Positions 15,058-20,782 of a stretch of DNA of 30,585 bases are shown here, piece after piece. The notes under the pieces were generated by a model. The model saw only the letters and a list, made by a program, of their open reading frames with translations. It did no database searches and was not told the DNA's origin. The DNA is from a virus, in the IMG/VR virus record IMGVR_UViG_3300007734_000561, positions 1-30,585 of that record; one strand, given 5' to 3'. The translations under genes and the position numbers were made by a program. Within the stretch, counting starts at the first letter, position 1. Every line of letters starts with the position of its first letter.

Positions 15058-15188
15058 CGGATCATCTCCTGCTCGATGTCGAAGGCGCACAGCCCGAGCT
15101 GCACGAAGCCGAGGTTGATGCGGAGGAAGGCGGGGCCGCAGCGGATGGTGATGCCCGACCAGCGGGAGACGATGAGGTAGATGCTCAA
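15054..15188 (-). CDS. 44-residue protein between the CobS-like and CobT-like genes
   Basis: A short frame reading MSIYLIVSRWSGITIRCGPA and ending LCAFDIEQEMIR. It fills the otherwise empty 127-base gap exactly. TTG 15188 overlaps the CobS-like TGA as TTGA, with GAGG about eight bases upstream. Its stop overlaps the CobT-like start as ATGA, with the CobT-like AGGAG inside its last codons. Third positions are GC-rich, as in neighbours. Hydrophobic beta-strand character suggests a small folded subunit rather than a membrane span. I recognise no family. Confidence 0.5.
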   Translation of the reverse strand: MSIYLIVSRWSGITIRCGPAFLRINLGFVQLGLCAFDIEQEMIR

Positions 15189-16819
15189 GCGATCACCCTC
15201 GTCGCGAACTCCTTCACCGTCTGCGCGTCCTGCGACACGAGGCGGTTGAGGAAGCCGGAGTGGAGGGCGAAGCGCAGGGGGTCGTGGTTCTTCTGCTTGG
15301 TCGAGGCGCGGATGCGGGTGTCGTACTTGGCGATGGCGATTAGGTCGCCGGGCGTCATCACGTCGATGATCTTCCCTTCCTTGAAGGCTTCACGGACCAT
15401 GGCTGCGAGCTTCAGCAGCAGGTCGACGGTCTTGTCGGACGCACCGGGCGCCTTGTTCTTGATGATCCGCGCCTCCTGATCGGCAGGCAGGTAGTCGAAC
15501 TCGATCCAGGTGGAGAAGCGCCGACGGAGGGCGAGCGGCTGCGCCTTGGTGCCGACGTAGGCACCGCTCTCGTCGCCGGCCAGCTTGGTGTTGGCTGCGA
15601 TGGCGATGCGGCAGAGCGGGTTCGGGGCGATGAAGCGGCCGCCATCCTCGTTGATGAGCAGGCCGCCCGGCTTCTCGGTGACACGGTAGAAGATCGGGAT
15701 CACGTCCGGCCGGATAAAGTCGACCTCGTCCAGGTCGAGGATGCACGGCATCTGGATGGCCTTGACCAGCTCGCCGTCGATGAACTTCGAGACGGTCTGC
15801 CCGGTCGGGCTGGTGAGCAGGGTGTCGCGGCCGATCAGGTCGAGCCGGCCGATCTCGCTGTCGAGGTTGATGCGACGGAACATGAGGCCGGTGCGCTGCG
15901 CTACCTGCTCGAGGAAGGAGGTCTTGCCCGTGCCGGTGTGGCCGGTGCAGACGGCGCGGTCGCCCTCCTCGAAGGCCATGAGGCAGCGAGCCAGGCCCTC
16001 GATGTCGAACTCGAAGAAGGGATCGAGCGGCGGCAGGTAGGGGTTGGGCGCATCCCAGTCGAGGGTGGTGATGTCGAAGTTGAGGATCGACGAGACCTTC
16101 TTGCCGGGGAAGAACACCTCGCCGGCGTTCCGCATGACGACGGTGTAGCCAGGCAGCACGCCGTCGGAGGGCATGGTGGTGGGCACGGCGGGACGGCTGG
16201 CCTGGGTGGCGAGCATGCCGCGCAGCCGGTTGGCCTCGTCGACCGTCTGCTGCATCGACACGCCGGCCTGCTTGAGCTCCTCCTCCTTCTCGGCCATGCG
16301 CTGGAGGATGGTGGCCTGCCCGGTGAAGGCGGCGAGCAGCGGCTGGATGTCGGTGATGCGCCCGCTGGTGGCACCGGTGAGGGCGGAGTTGAGGACGGGA
16401 CGCATCGCGTCGAGGATCACGATGGGTCCGGTGGGAAGGGGTGCGGCGGTGGTGGTGGGGGCGACACCGCTGGCCGCACTGGCTGCCCGTCCCTGCTCGA
16501 TGGCCTGGAACAGGACCTTATCGGCGATCAGCTCGTCGCGCAGATCGGCGCCGCTGTTGTTGTCGGCGAGGGCCTTCACCTGCGCGTCGCTCTGGCGCTT
16601 GAGCGAGGCGAGCAGGCGCTGCGCGGTGTCGACGGAGGCGTTGATCTGCGACTGGTGCCCGTTGGGCAGGGTGGCGTAGAGGTGGTCCTTGATGGCGTGG
16701 AGGACGGCCATCCGCTCGTTCGGGGTGTCGGCGAGAGCGGCCGACGCAGCGGCGAGGGCGTTGACCTGGTTGGTCATCGGGCTGGCGTTGTCGAAGGCGG
16801 TCATCAGAGCAAGGGACAT
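15185..16819 (-). CDS. CobS-like (MoxR-group) AAA+ ATPase
   Basis: A 544-residue protein. The C-terminal AAA+ module has Walker A GHTGTGKTS (293-301), Walker B CILDLDEVDF (359-368), sensor-1-like AIAANT (406-411) and arginine-finger-type LRRRF (431-435). The layout with a Walker B of 'LDLDEVDF' and the following IRPDVIPIF is that of CobS. The N-terminal 250 residues are long and helical (about 70-110, 165-205) and not part of canonical CobS, so they probably serve as an adaptor. It likely powers remodelling of a client by the VWA protein encoded downstream. GGAGG lies four bases before ATG 16819. It is preceded by a hairpin region at 16831-16875. Confidence 0.85.
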   Translation of the reverse strand: MSLALMTAFDNASPMTNQVNALAAASAALADTPNERMAVLHAIKDHLYATLPNGHQSQINASVDTAQRLLASLKRQSDAQVKALADNNSGADLRDELIADKVLFQAIEQGRAASAASGVAPTTTAAPLPTGPIVILDAMRPVLNSALTGATSGRITDIQPLLAAFTGQATILQRMAEKEEELKQAGVSMQQTVDEANRLRGMLATQASRPAVPTTMPSDGVLPGYTVVMRNAGEVFFPGKKVSSILNFDITTLDWDAPNPYLPPLDPFFEFDIEGLARCLMAFEEGDRAVCTGHTGTGKTSFLEQVAQRTGLMFRRINLDSEIGRLDLIGRDTLLTSPTGQTVSKFIDGELVKAIQMPCILDLDEVDFIRPDVIPIFYRVTEKPGGLLINEDGGRFIAPNPLCRIAIAANTKLAGDESGAYVGTKAQPLALRRRFSTWIEFDYLPADQEARIIKNKAPGASDKTVDLLLKLAAMVREAFKEGKIIDVMTPGDLIAIAKYDTRIRASTKQKNHDPLRFALHSGFLNRLVSQDAQTVKEFATRVIA

Positions 16820-16830
16820 AGATCCTCCGT

Positions 16831-16875
16831 TCAGCGGGGTTGCCGCTGTTGTTCTCCCCCTCCCCCTTTGGGGGA
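16831..16875 (-). repeat. CCCCCTTTGGGGG hairpin and second stem upstream of the CobS-like gene
   Basis: Bases 16862-16866 (CCCCC) and 16870-16874 (GGGGG) flank TTT, a short stem of the type found again at 19959-19973, 20069-20083 and 20135-20150. A second stem (AGCGG/CCGCT) lies at 16832-16846, beside the GGAGG of the CobS-like gene. It may be a weak terminator for the preceding gene or a leader element. There is no downstream U-run, so the terminator role is doubtful. Confidence 0.5.
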
Positions 16876-16902
16876 AGGCGCGCGTGGAAGTGGACTAGGC
16901 GG

Positions 16903-17250
16903 TCAGCTTCTGCCGTGGACCGGCATGGCTGAGAGGTCGCCGTCGGGCGTGACCTCGCCGGGCGGGACCGTGATGGGCTGCTGCCCGGAGGCGGCGACCG
17001 CCTCCTCGAGGGACTTGATCCGGGTCGACAGGTTCAGGGCGAAGGTGAGCTTGGCCTGGGCGGCGTTGTAGCCCATGGACTGGAGGTTCGTGCTCACCGT
17101 GTGCCCGCAGGAGGCGGCCATCGAGGTGAGGATGGCAAGGAAGGCGTCCATCGAATTGTCATCGACGACGGTGTGCGCTTCGACCGCGGCCTGCCTGTGC
17201 AGCTCAGCGAGGGCGGCCATGTGCTTGGCGATAAAGTCGAGACGCTTCAT
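16903..17250 (-). CDS. hypothetical protein
   Basis: A 115-residue helical protein starting MKRLDFIAKHMAALAELHRQ. It contains several Met/Ala-rich helices (DAFLAILTSMAASCGHTVST) and ends with a Pro/Gly-rich tail. It has no recognised motif. Its start (17250) lies three bases after the stop of the upstream gene; AAGGTGG about eight bases upstream serves as ribosome-binding site. It ends just before the CobS-like leader. Confidence 0.55.
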   Translation of the reverse strand: MKRLDFIAKHMAALAELHRQAAVEAHTVVDDNSMDAFLAILTSMAASCGHTVSTNLQSMGYNAAQAKLTFALNLSTRIKSLEEAVAASGQQPITVPPGEVTPDGDLSAMPVHGRS

Positions 17251-17253
17251 GGG

Positions 17254-17814
17254 TCAGGCCACCTTCTGCATGACGTGGTTCGGCAGCGCCATGCGAGCGA
17301 GCGCGATGGCACGGCGGAGGGAGCGGCGAGGACCGCCGGCCTGGCGACTGTCGAGGAGGGCGGCGCAGGCGAGGCGCATCAGATCCTCCTCGCCCTTGAA
17401 GGGAGGGGGCACCGCGACCTTGCGGGCGCCCGCCCCGTAGATGTCGGGGTGATGGCCGGCGACGACACCGCAGACGTGGGTGGCGCTGCTGCTCTCGTGG
17501 CCTTCCTTGGCGTCGCCCCATTCGTCGTTGGCGACGGCGAGTTCGCACGCCTCGGTGACGGTCTCGGCCTCGACGGTGACGTGCTTGAAGATCGGCAGCA
17601 GGTACTGGATCTGCACGGTGTAGGGGCGGAGCCGAGGCGGCGGCATGTCGAACTGCGCGAAGGCACGGGGCATGGACGCCTCGACCCGCCGGTCCTCGGC
17701 GATGTTGGCGTCGGTGGGGCGCCCCTCGGTGGCCGAGGAGAGCGCAGCCACGAGCGCGGCGTGGCTGGTCGGTGTACCGACACGGATAGTCGGGGGCGCA
17801 GGATCACGGGACAT
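17254..17814 (-). CDS. hypothetical protein under the 17.84-kb operator candidate
   Basis: A 186-residue protein. The central part RPYTVQIQYLLPIFKHVTVE and then ETVTEACELAVANDEWGDAK resembles small phage/alphaproteobacterial proteins of unknown function, with 'YTV...Y..P....h..VEA....EAC.LA...D.W'. A Pro-rich segment and a basic C-terminus (RRSLRRAIALARMALP) follow. I choose ATG 17814, with GGAGG four bases upstream. The near-palindrome shared with the integrase region begins 23 bases upstream of this start. It is probably the first gene of the unit that runs on through the 16903 gene. Confidence 0.6.
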   Translation of the reverse strand: MSRDPAPPTIRVGTPTSHAALVAALSSATEGRPTDANIAEDRRVEASMPRAFAQFDMPPPRLRPYTVQIQYLLPIFKHVTVEAETVTEACELAVANDEWGDAKEGHESSSATHVCGVVAGHHPDIYGAGARKVAVPPPFKGEEDLMRLACAALLDSRQAGGPRRSLRRAIALARMALPNHVMQKVA

Positions 17815-17836
17815 GGGACCTCCAGTAGCCACTAGG

Positions 17837-17877
17837 TTGTCGCAAAGTTACGACGCGGTCAAGCGTGTCGTTGCGTG
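17837..17877 (-). promoter_or_regulatory. second operator candidate, shared with the integrase upstream region
   Basis: TTGTCGCAAAGTTACGAC at 17837-17854 matches the integrase-side palindrome in all but one of 18 positions. CGTTGCGTG lies 14 bases beyond it at 17869-17877, the exact reverse complement of CACGCAACG near the integrase. Relative to the downstream gene the two motifs are in the opposite order from the integrase side. Likely function: binding site of a dimeric phage regulator controlling the 17254-17814 gene. Confidence 0.55.
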
Positions 17878-17967
17878 ACCACGTAACCGAGGTTGCGTCA
17901 GATAGTGACGGTGACGTGCTGCCAGGCGAAGCTGAGCAGCCCAGGCGACGCTGAAGGGGCCGCTCAT
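17848..17967 (-). CDS. possible 39-residue ORF ending in the operator region
   Basis: The frame begins MSGPFSVAWAAQLRLAARHR, with GAGGG four bases before ATG 17967, which overlaps the previous TGA as ATGA. Codon third positions are GC-rich for about ten codons, then not. Its TAA lies inside the near-palindrome. It could be a leader peptide, or a chance frame over regulatory DNA. Confidence 0.3.
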   Translation of the reverse strand: MSGPFSVAWAAQLRLAARHRHYLTQPRLRGHATTRLTAS

Positions 17968-18329
17968 GCAGCCCTCGCGAACTGCACGAGCGCCTGCTTG
18001 CGCGTCATCACGATGGGCGCCGGCGGGTCGGGCCAGTTGTCGTTGGCCAGGTGCGAGAGGGCGAAGCCCTCGCCGCAGGCGGCCTCGATGGCGAGCAGGT
18101 CCATGAAGACCTCGGGGATCACGGGGTCGATCTCCATGGTCTCGGCCAGCCTGGTCGCGACGTCCACCTTGGCGAGGCGGCGGTCGATGCGGATGATCTG
18201 CCGCTTGGCTTGCCGTCGGTTGCCGGTCCTGGTGCGGGCCGGCCCGGTCGCGCGGGTCTCGGCCAGGAAGAAGGGCGCCGTGGTGTTGGCGGCGACGCGG
18301 GTACGCATGGGGTTGGTGTACATGGTCAT
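17964..18329 (-). CDS. small hypothetical protein
   Basis: A 121-residue protein. It begins MTMYTNPMRTRVAANTTAPF; the basic middle (TGNRRQAKRQIIRIDRRLAK) is followed by an acidic helical part (TMEIDPVIPEVFMDLLAIEA) and ends with MTRKQALVQFARAA. The basic middle may contact nucleic acid. No family is recognised. Start 18329 overlaps the previous stop as ATGA. A weak GGA lies before it, so translation is probably coupled. Confidence 0.5.
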   Translation of the reverse strand: MTMYTNPMRTRVAANTTAPFFLAETRATGPARTRTGNRRQAKRQIIRIDRRLAKVDVATRLAETMEIDPVIPEVFMDLLAIEAACGEGFALSHLANDNWPDPPAPIVMTRKQALVQFARAA

Positions 18330-18544
18330 GGTCCATCCAATAGGAGGCTGGCGAGGTACTTCTTGCCGTCTTCGTGTTCGAGGCTGTAGCGAGCGACGGC
18401 GAGGGAGCCGGCACGGAGCGCGACCTTCGCGACCTTGCCGGATGTGGCGTTGAGGTTGATGCCGGCACGCATCTGCTGGAGGCGCTCCTGGGCCATGGCG
18501 AGGACCGTGGCGAGGTCGTCGAGGGCGTTGCGGGGTACGGCCAT
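18326..18544 (-). CDS. small hypothetical protein
   Basis: A 72-residue protein starting MAVPRNALDDLATVLAMAQE. It is mostly helical, with LQQMRAGINLNATSGKVAKV in the middle and YSLEHEDGKKYLASLLLDGP at the end. I recognise no motif. ATG 18544 lies two bases after the upstream gene's stop. It belongs to a row of four small unknown genes (17964-18992) that look co-transcribed. Confidence 0.5.
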   Translation of the reverse strand: MAVPRNALDDLATVLAMAQERLQQMRAGINLNATSGKVAKVALRAGSLAVARYSLEHEDGKKYLASLLLDGP

Positions 18545-18546
18545 GG

Positions 18547-18822
18547 TCAGCTCGCGAAGTTGCGGTCGCAGTCGGCGATGCGCTGGACACGGGCGAGGCT
18601 GTCGCCCCGGTCCATGAGGGCGCTGGCCAACTCCTGGATGCGCTCGACGGCGATGGCGTCCTTGCGGACGATCTCGTCGTGCAGCGCCTTCGAGACGCGG
18701 GACGGAGCCCGGTCCCACATGCGCTTGCGACCGAGGGCGACGAGGAACAGGGTCCGGCGGAGCTTGGCGGTCTCGGCCAGGCGGCGGACGGTGCGCGCGG
18801 TGCGCTCGCGGAGGGTGGTCAA
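18547..18822 (-). CDS. small basic hypothetical protein (TTG start)
   Basis: A 91-residue protein that is Arg-rich at its N-terminus (MTTLRERTARTVRRLAETAK) and helical (ALHDEIVRKDAIAVERIQEL). It has no recognised domain. TTG 18822 is preferred because GGAGG lies six bases upstream and the codon overlaps the previous TGA as TTGA. A longer frame to 18855 would overlap the upstream gene by 37 bases and lacks a site. Confidence 0.5.
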   Translation of the reverse strand: MTTLRERTARTVRRLAETAKLRRTLFLVALGRKRMWDRAPSRVSKALHDEIVRKDAIAVERIQELASALMDRGDSLARVQRIADCDRNFAS

Positions 18823-18992
18823 CGCGCACCTCCGGCGATCTTGCGCGCCAGCCACACGCTCTTGTGGCGGGCGAGTTCGACGGGCCGCTTGTCGGCGGCG
18901 ATGGCGGCGCGGAACTCCGTGTGCGACCGCTCGCCCATGGGCTTGACGACCTTGTTCCAGAACGTGACAGTGGTGCCCTTACGCATGGTCAT
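18819..18992 (-). CDS. small hypothetical protein
   Basis: A 57-residue protein: MTMRKGTTVTFWNKVVKPMG, then a helical segment and a basic tail (LARHKSVWLARKIAGGAR). ATG 18992 has GGAG six bases upstream; ATG 19004 is an alternative. It is the first gene after the 19005-19341 hairpin region and so may be controlled by it. I recognise no family. Confidence 0.45.
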   Translation of the reverse strand: MTMRKGTTVTFWNKVVKPMGERSHTEFRAAIAADKRPVELARHKSVWLARKIAGGAR

Positions 18993-19004
18993 GGCTAACT
19001 CCAT

Positions 19005-19341
19005 GGCTGTGTCGTAGGAGCCCGCGAACGGATGCTCCTAGCGACGATTGTGGGAAAGCGGGGCTGGGTGTTGGCACACCTGGCCCCGCTGCTTTTTCGG
19101 GGTTGGCCGTAGCGACGACGTCGAGCGTGGGCCGGGCGCTTGACGTGCGGGAGCGAGCATCGGACGCTGGTCGTCCGGCTCGCCCATGGTGCCTAGGGTT
19201 GGGTGGGTCGTAACGGGCTGGCGCTCGGGCCTTCGCAAAGGCCAGCCTGACGGGCAACGGACGTGGCCGCGTCCCGCGCTGTCGTGCGGCACGGGGCTGG
19301 AGCGATGGCCGCTTGCTCCAGCCCCACCGCGATGGCCACGC
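19005..19341 (-). other. 337-base non-coding region with five strong hairpins
   Basis: No frame here has the coding composition of its neighbours. Five stems are seen: 19011-19045 (GTCGTAGGAGC with GCTCCTA and CGAC); 19057-19090 (AGCGGGGC...GCCCCGCT, inner GGTGT/ACACC); 19149-19185 (GCGAGC+CGGACG with CGTCCG+GCTCGC, 12 pairs and a two-base bulge); 19216-19247 (GGCTGGC/GCCAGCC, competing with GGCCTT/AAGGCC); 19293-19325 (GGGGCTGGAGC/GCTCCAGCCCC, 11 perfect pairs). It separates two - strand genes, so it could be a structured leader, 3' region or non-coding RNA. I do not recognise a known RNA family. Confidence 0.5.
19057..19097 (+). terminator. intrinsic terminator-like hairpin with + strand U-run
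   Basis: AGCGGGGC (19057-19064) pairs with GCCCCGCT (19083-19090). An inner GGTGT/ACACC stem with a TGGC loop extends it, and TTTTT follows at 19093-19097. The downstream half can instead pair CCCCG (19084-19088) with CGGGG (19098-19102), a terminator/antiterminator-like choice. The T-run is on the + strand, although the neighbouring genes are on the - strand. Confidence 0.6.
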
Positions 19342-19890
19342 TCAAATGCGCTTGAGCAGGCCGGCGACGAACTCGCAGATGTCCGCCTTCGAGTGCTTGG
19401 CGACCAGGAGGTCGCCGATGGTGTTGAGGGTCGCCTTCGGCGTCGGCTCCGCCGTCTGCGAGGTGGCCTTGGCGATGGGCGCGGGGGTGCTGCGCTTGGC
19501 GGCGAGCTTGGCGCGGCCGTCGGCGAGCACCTGGGCCTGGGCCGGGGTGATCTCGCGCTTCGGGCCGGCCTTGGCCGCCGCCTGGGCGGGCACCGCGGAC
19601 GCCTGCGGAGCGGGCTTGCTGCCCTTGGCGATGCCGAGGTCGGCCAGGCAGGCGACGCGGGTGTCGGCCTCCGGCCGGCGGGCGTCCGCGAGCAGGACCG
19701 TGACGCCGTTGGTGCCGGTCGGCGTGACGGGGATCACCTTGCCCGAGAGCTTGACGGCGAAGCCGGACCCGTCCGTGAACGTGCGCAGCGGGCGGATGAG
19801 CGTCTCGGCCTTGGGCTTGCCGTCGATCCCGACCTGGGTGACGACGACGGTGAGGCTGCGAAGCAGCGACGTGCTGGCGATGGCGGTCAT
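19342..19890 (-). CDS. hypothetical protein, first gene of the leftward block
   Basis: A 182-residue protein. Residues about 1-85 are beta-rich (SLTVVVTQVGIDGKPKAETL, FAVKLSGKVIPVTPTGTNGV). A low-complexity Ala/Pro/Lys linker follows (about 90-155), and a helical C-terminal segment ends it (LNTIGDLLVAKHSKADICEF). No family is recognised. CTAGGAGC lies six bases before ATG 19890. Its position at the start of the - strand block, adjacent to the divergent control region, suggests early expression. An inverted repeat (GCTCAA/TTGAGC) lies at its 3' end. Confidence 0.6.
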   Translation of the reverse strand: MTAIASTSLLRSLTVVVTQVGIDGKPKAETLIRPLRTFTDGSGFAVKLSGKVIPVTPTGTNGVTVLLADARRPEADTRVACLADLGIAKGSKPAPQASAVPAQAAAKAGPKREITPAQAQVLADGRAKLAAKRSTPAPIAKATSQTAEPTPKATLNTIGDLLVAKHSKADICEFVAGLLKRI

Positions 19891-20150
19891 GATGCGCTCC
19901 TAGCGTTGGCATTGCCGGTGGACCGACCGGCGGCGGTTCGACACCCCCCTTCTCCCCTGTCCCCTTTGGGGACTGCGTGCGCCTGGCGCATAGCGTGGGG
20001 AGCGACGCGGCCCGAGAGCCTCGCCAAGCCAACCGGAGGGCCGGTCGGCTCACCCCCCTTCTCCCCTCCTCCCCTTTGGGGAGACGCGGTGCGCGCAGCT
20101 CGCGAGTGGAGGGGTGGAAAAGCCGACGGAACCGGTCCCCTTTAGGGGAC
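19891..20150. promoter_or_regulatory. 260-base divergent control region with CCCCTTTGGGG repeats
   Basis: It lies between the leftward 19890 start and the rightward 20151 start, so it should hold both promoters. No consensus -35/-10 pair is convincing. A near-direct repeat, CACCCCCCTTCTCCCCT plus CCCCTTTGGGGA, occurs at about 19942-19972 and 20051-20082, each with a stem (GTCCCC/GGGGAC at 19959-19973; CTCCCC/GGGGAG at 20069-20083). CCGACCGG (19923-19930) and CCGGTCGG (20041-20048) form an 8-bp inverted repeat. The packaging site could also be here. Confidence 0.5.
20135..20150 (+). promoter_or_regulatory. hairpin covering the ribosome-binding site of the first packaging gene
   Basis: GTCCCC (20135-20140), loop TTTA and GGGGAC (20145-20150) end directly at ATG 20151. 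The right arm contains the only purine-rich Shine-Dalgarno candidate (AGGGG), so folding would hide the ribosome-binding site. It resembles the other CCCCTTTGGGG stems but here lies on a start. Confidence 0.5.
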
Positions 20151-20765
20151 ATGAGCGGCGAAAACCCCCCGAAACTGCGGATTTCTTCCGGTAGGAAGCG
20201 GAAAGAGCGCGGGGTTCTATCCCTACACACTCTGTACCGCAGAGCGACCGCCGCAAACCGGGCTCCGCCCGTCCCGCTGACGCGCCAGCAGATCCTGAGC
20301 CTGCGCCAGGAGGTCTACGCGGCCGTGGTCACCGCGCTCCCGCATGTGACGGCTGCCGTGGCTGGCGAAGGGGGGATTTCCCTGTCAAATCAACAGGTTG
20401 CCCTGTTCCGCACCCTGCTGGCCAAGGTCCTACCGGACCTTCAGGCCACGTATGCCCAGGTAAACGTGCTCACGCAGACGCTGGACCGCATGTCTCGCGA
20501 GGAGCTGGAAGCTATCGCTTCGGGCCAGGAAGTCCCGCATCCCCTCGTAGAGGGCAGTCCGGTCCTGGAAATCCTCAGTCAAGTCAACGACTTGGACACG
20601 ACGACCACGGAACCTGTGGCGGTTTCCTGCCCGGAGGGCACCCCCTCCCCCCCGCCTCTCGCGACACCCCCGGGGGCAGGGGCCGGCCCGCCCGCGACAC
20701 CCCCGGGTGCCATCGTGACTCCCCTACCCCCGCCAATTTCCGAGCAATCCGAAAACCAAGGCTAA
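20151..20765 (+). CDS. putative terminase small subunit
   Basis: A 204-residue protein directly preceding the large terminase region. The core has helical segments PLTRQQILSLRQEVYAAVVT, then VALFRTLLAKVLPDLQATYA and LDRMSREELEAIASGQEV, resembling the 'LLNKVLPDL...LS.EEL.AIA.G' pattern of phage small-terminase-like proteins. The first 35 residues are basic and may bind DNA, and the last 50 are Pro/Thr-rich. The small subunit recognises the packaging site and regulates the motor. ATG 20151 is the best available start but sits on the hairpin described separately. A later start is possible because codon use at the very beginning is atypical. Confidence 0.55.
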   Translation: MSGENPPKLRISSGRKRKERGVLSLHTLYRRATAANRAPPVPLTRQQILSLRQEVYAAVVTALPHVTAAVAGEGGISLSNQQVALFRTLLAKVLPDLQATYAQVNVLTQTLDRMSREELEAIASGQEVPHPLVEGSPVLEILSQVNDLDTTTTEPVAVSCPEGTPSPPPLATPPGAGAGPPATPPGAIVTPLPPPISEQSENQG

Positions 20766-20782
20766 GCCCCATGAGGCCCCAG

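Noticed and set aside
11788-15180. A 1130-codon open frame on the + strand
   Set aside because: It is the complement of the CobT-like and 11746 genes. Its translation is Arg/His/Leu-rich low complexity with no domain, as expected opposite a GC-rich coding strand.
15185-16819. Assignment of the AAA+ gene to cobalamin biosynthesis
   Set aside because: No CobN-like or other corrin gene is present, and the long N-terminal extension differs from canonical CobS. Only similarity of the ATPase core is claimed.
19921-19950. A possible tRNA T-arm (GGTTCGACACCCC)
   Set aside because: No matching 5-bp T stem, anticodon arm or acceptor stem can be folded around it.
19193-20230. A 345-codon open frame on the - strand across the control region
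   Set aside because: Arg/Pro/Gln-rich, crosses the 19342-19890 gene in another frame and both CCCCTTTGGGG repeats. It has no coding signature.
20205-20245. A GGGTTCTATCCC T-arm-like sequence
   Set aside because: The flanking bases do not give a 5-bp T stem, and it is in the frame of the small terminase gene.
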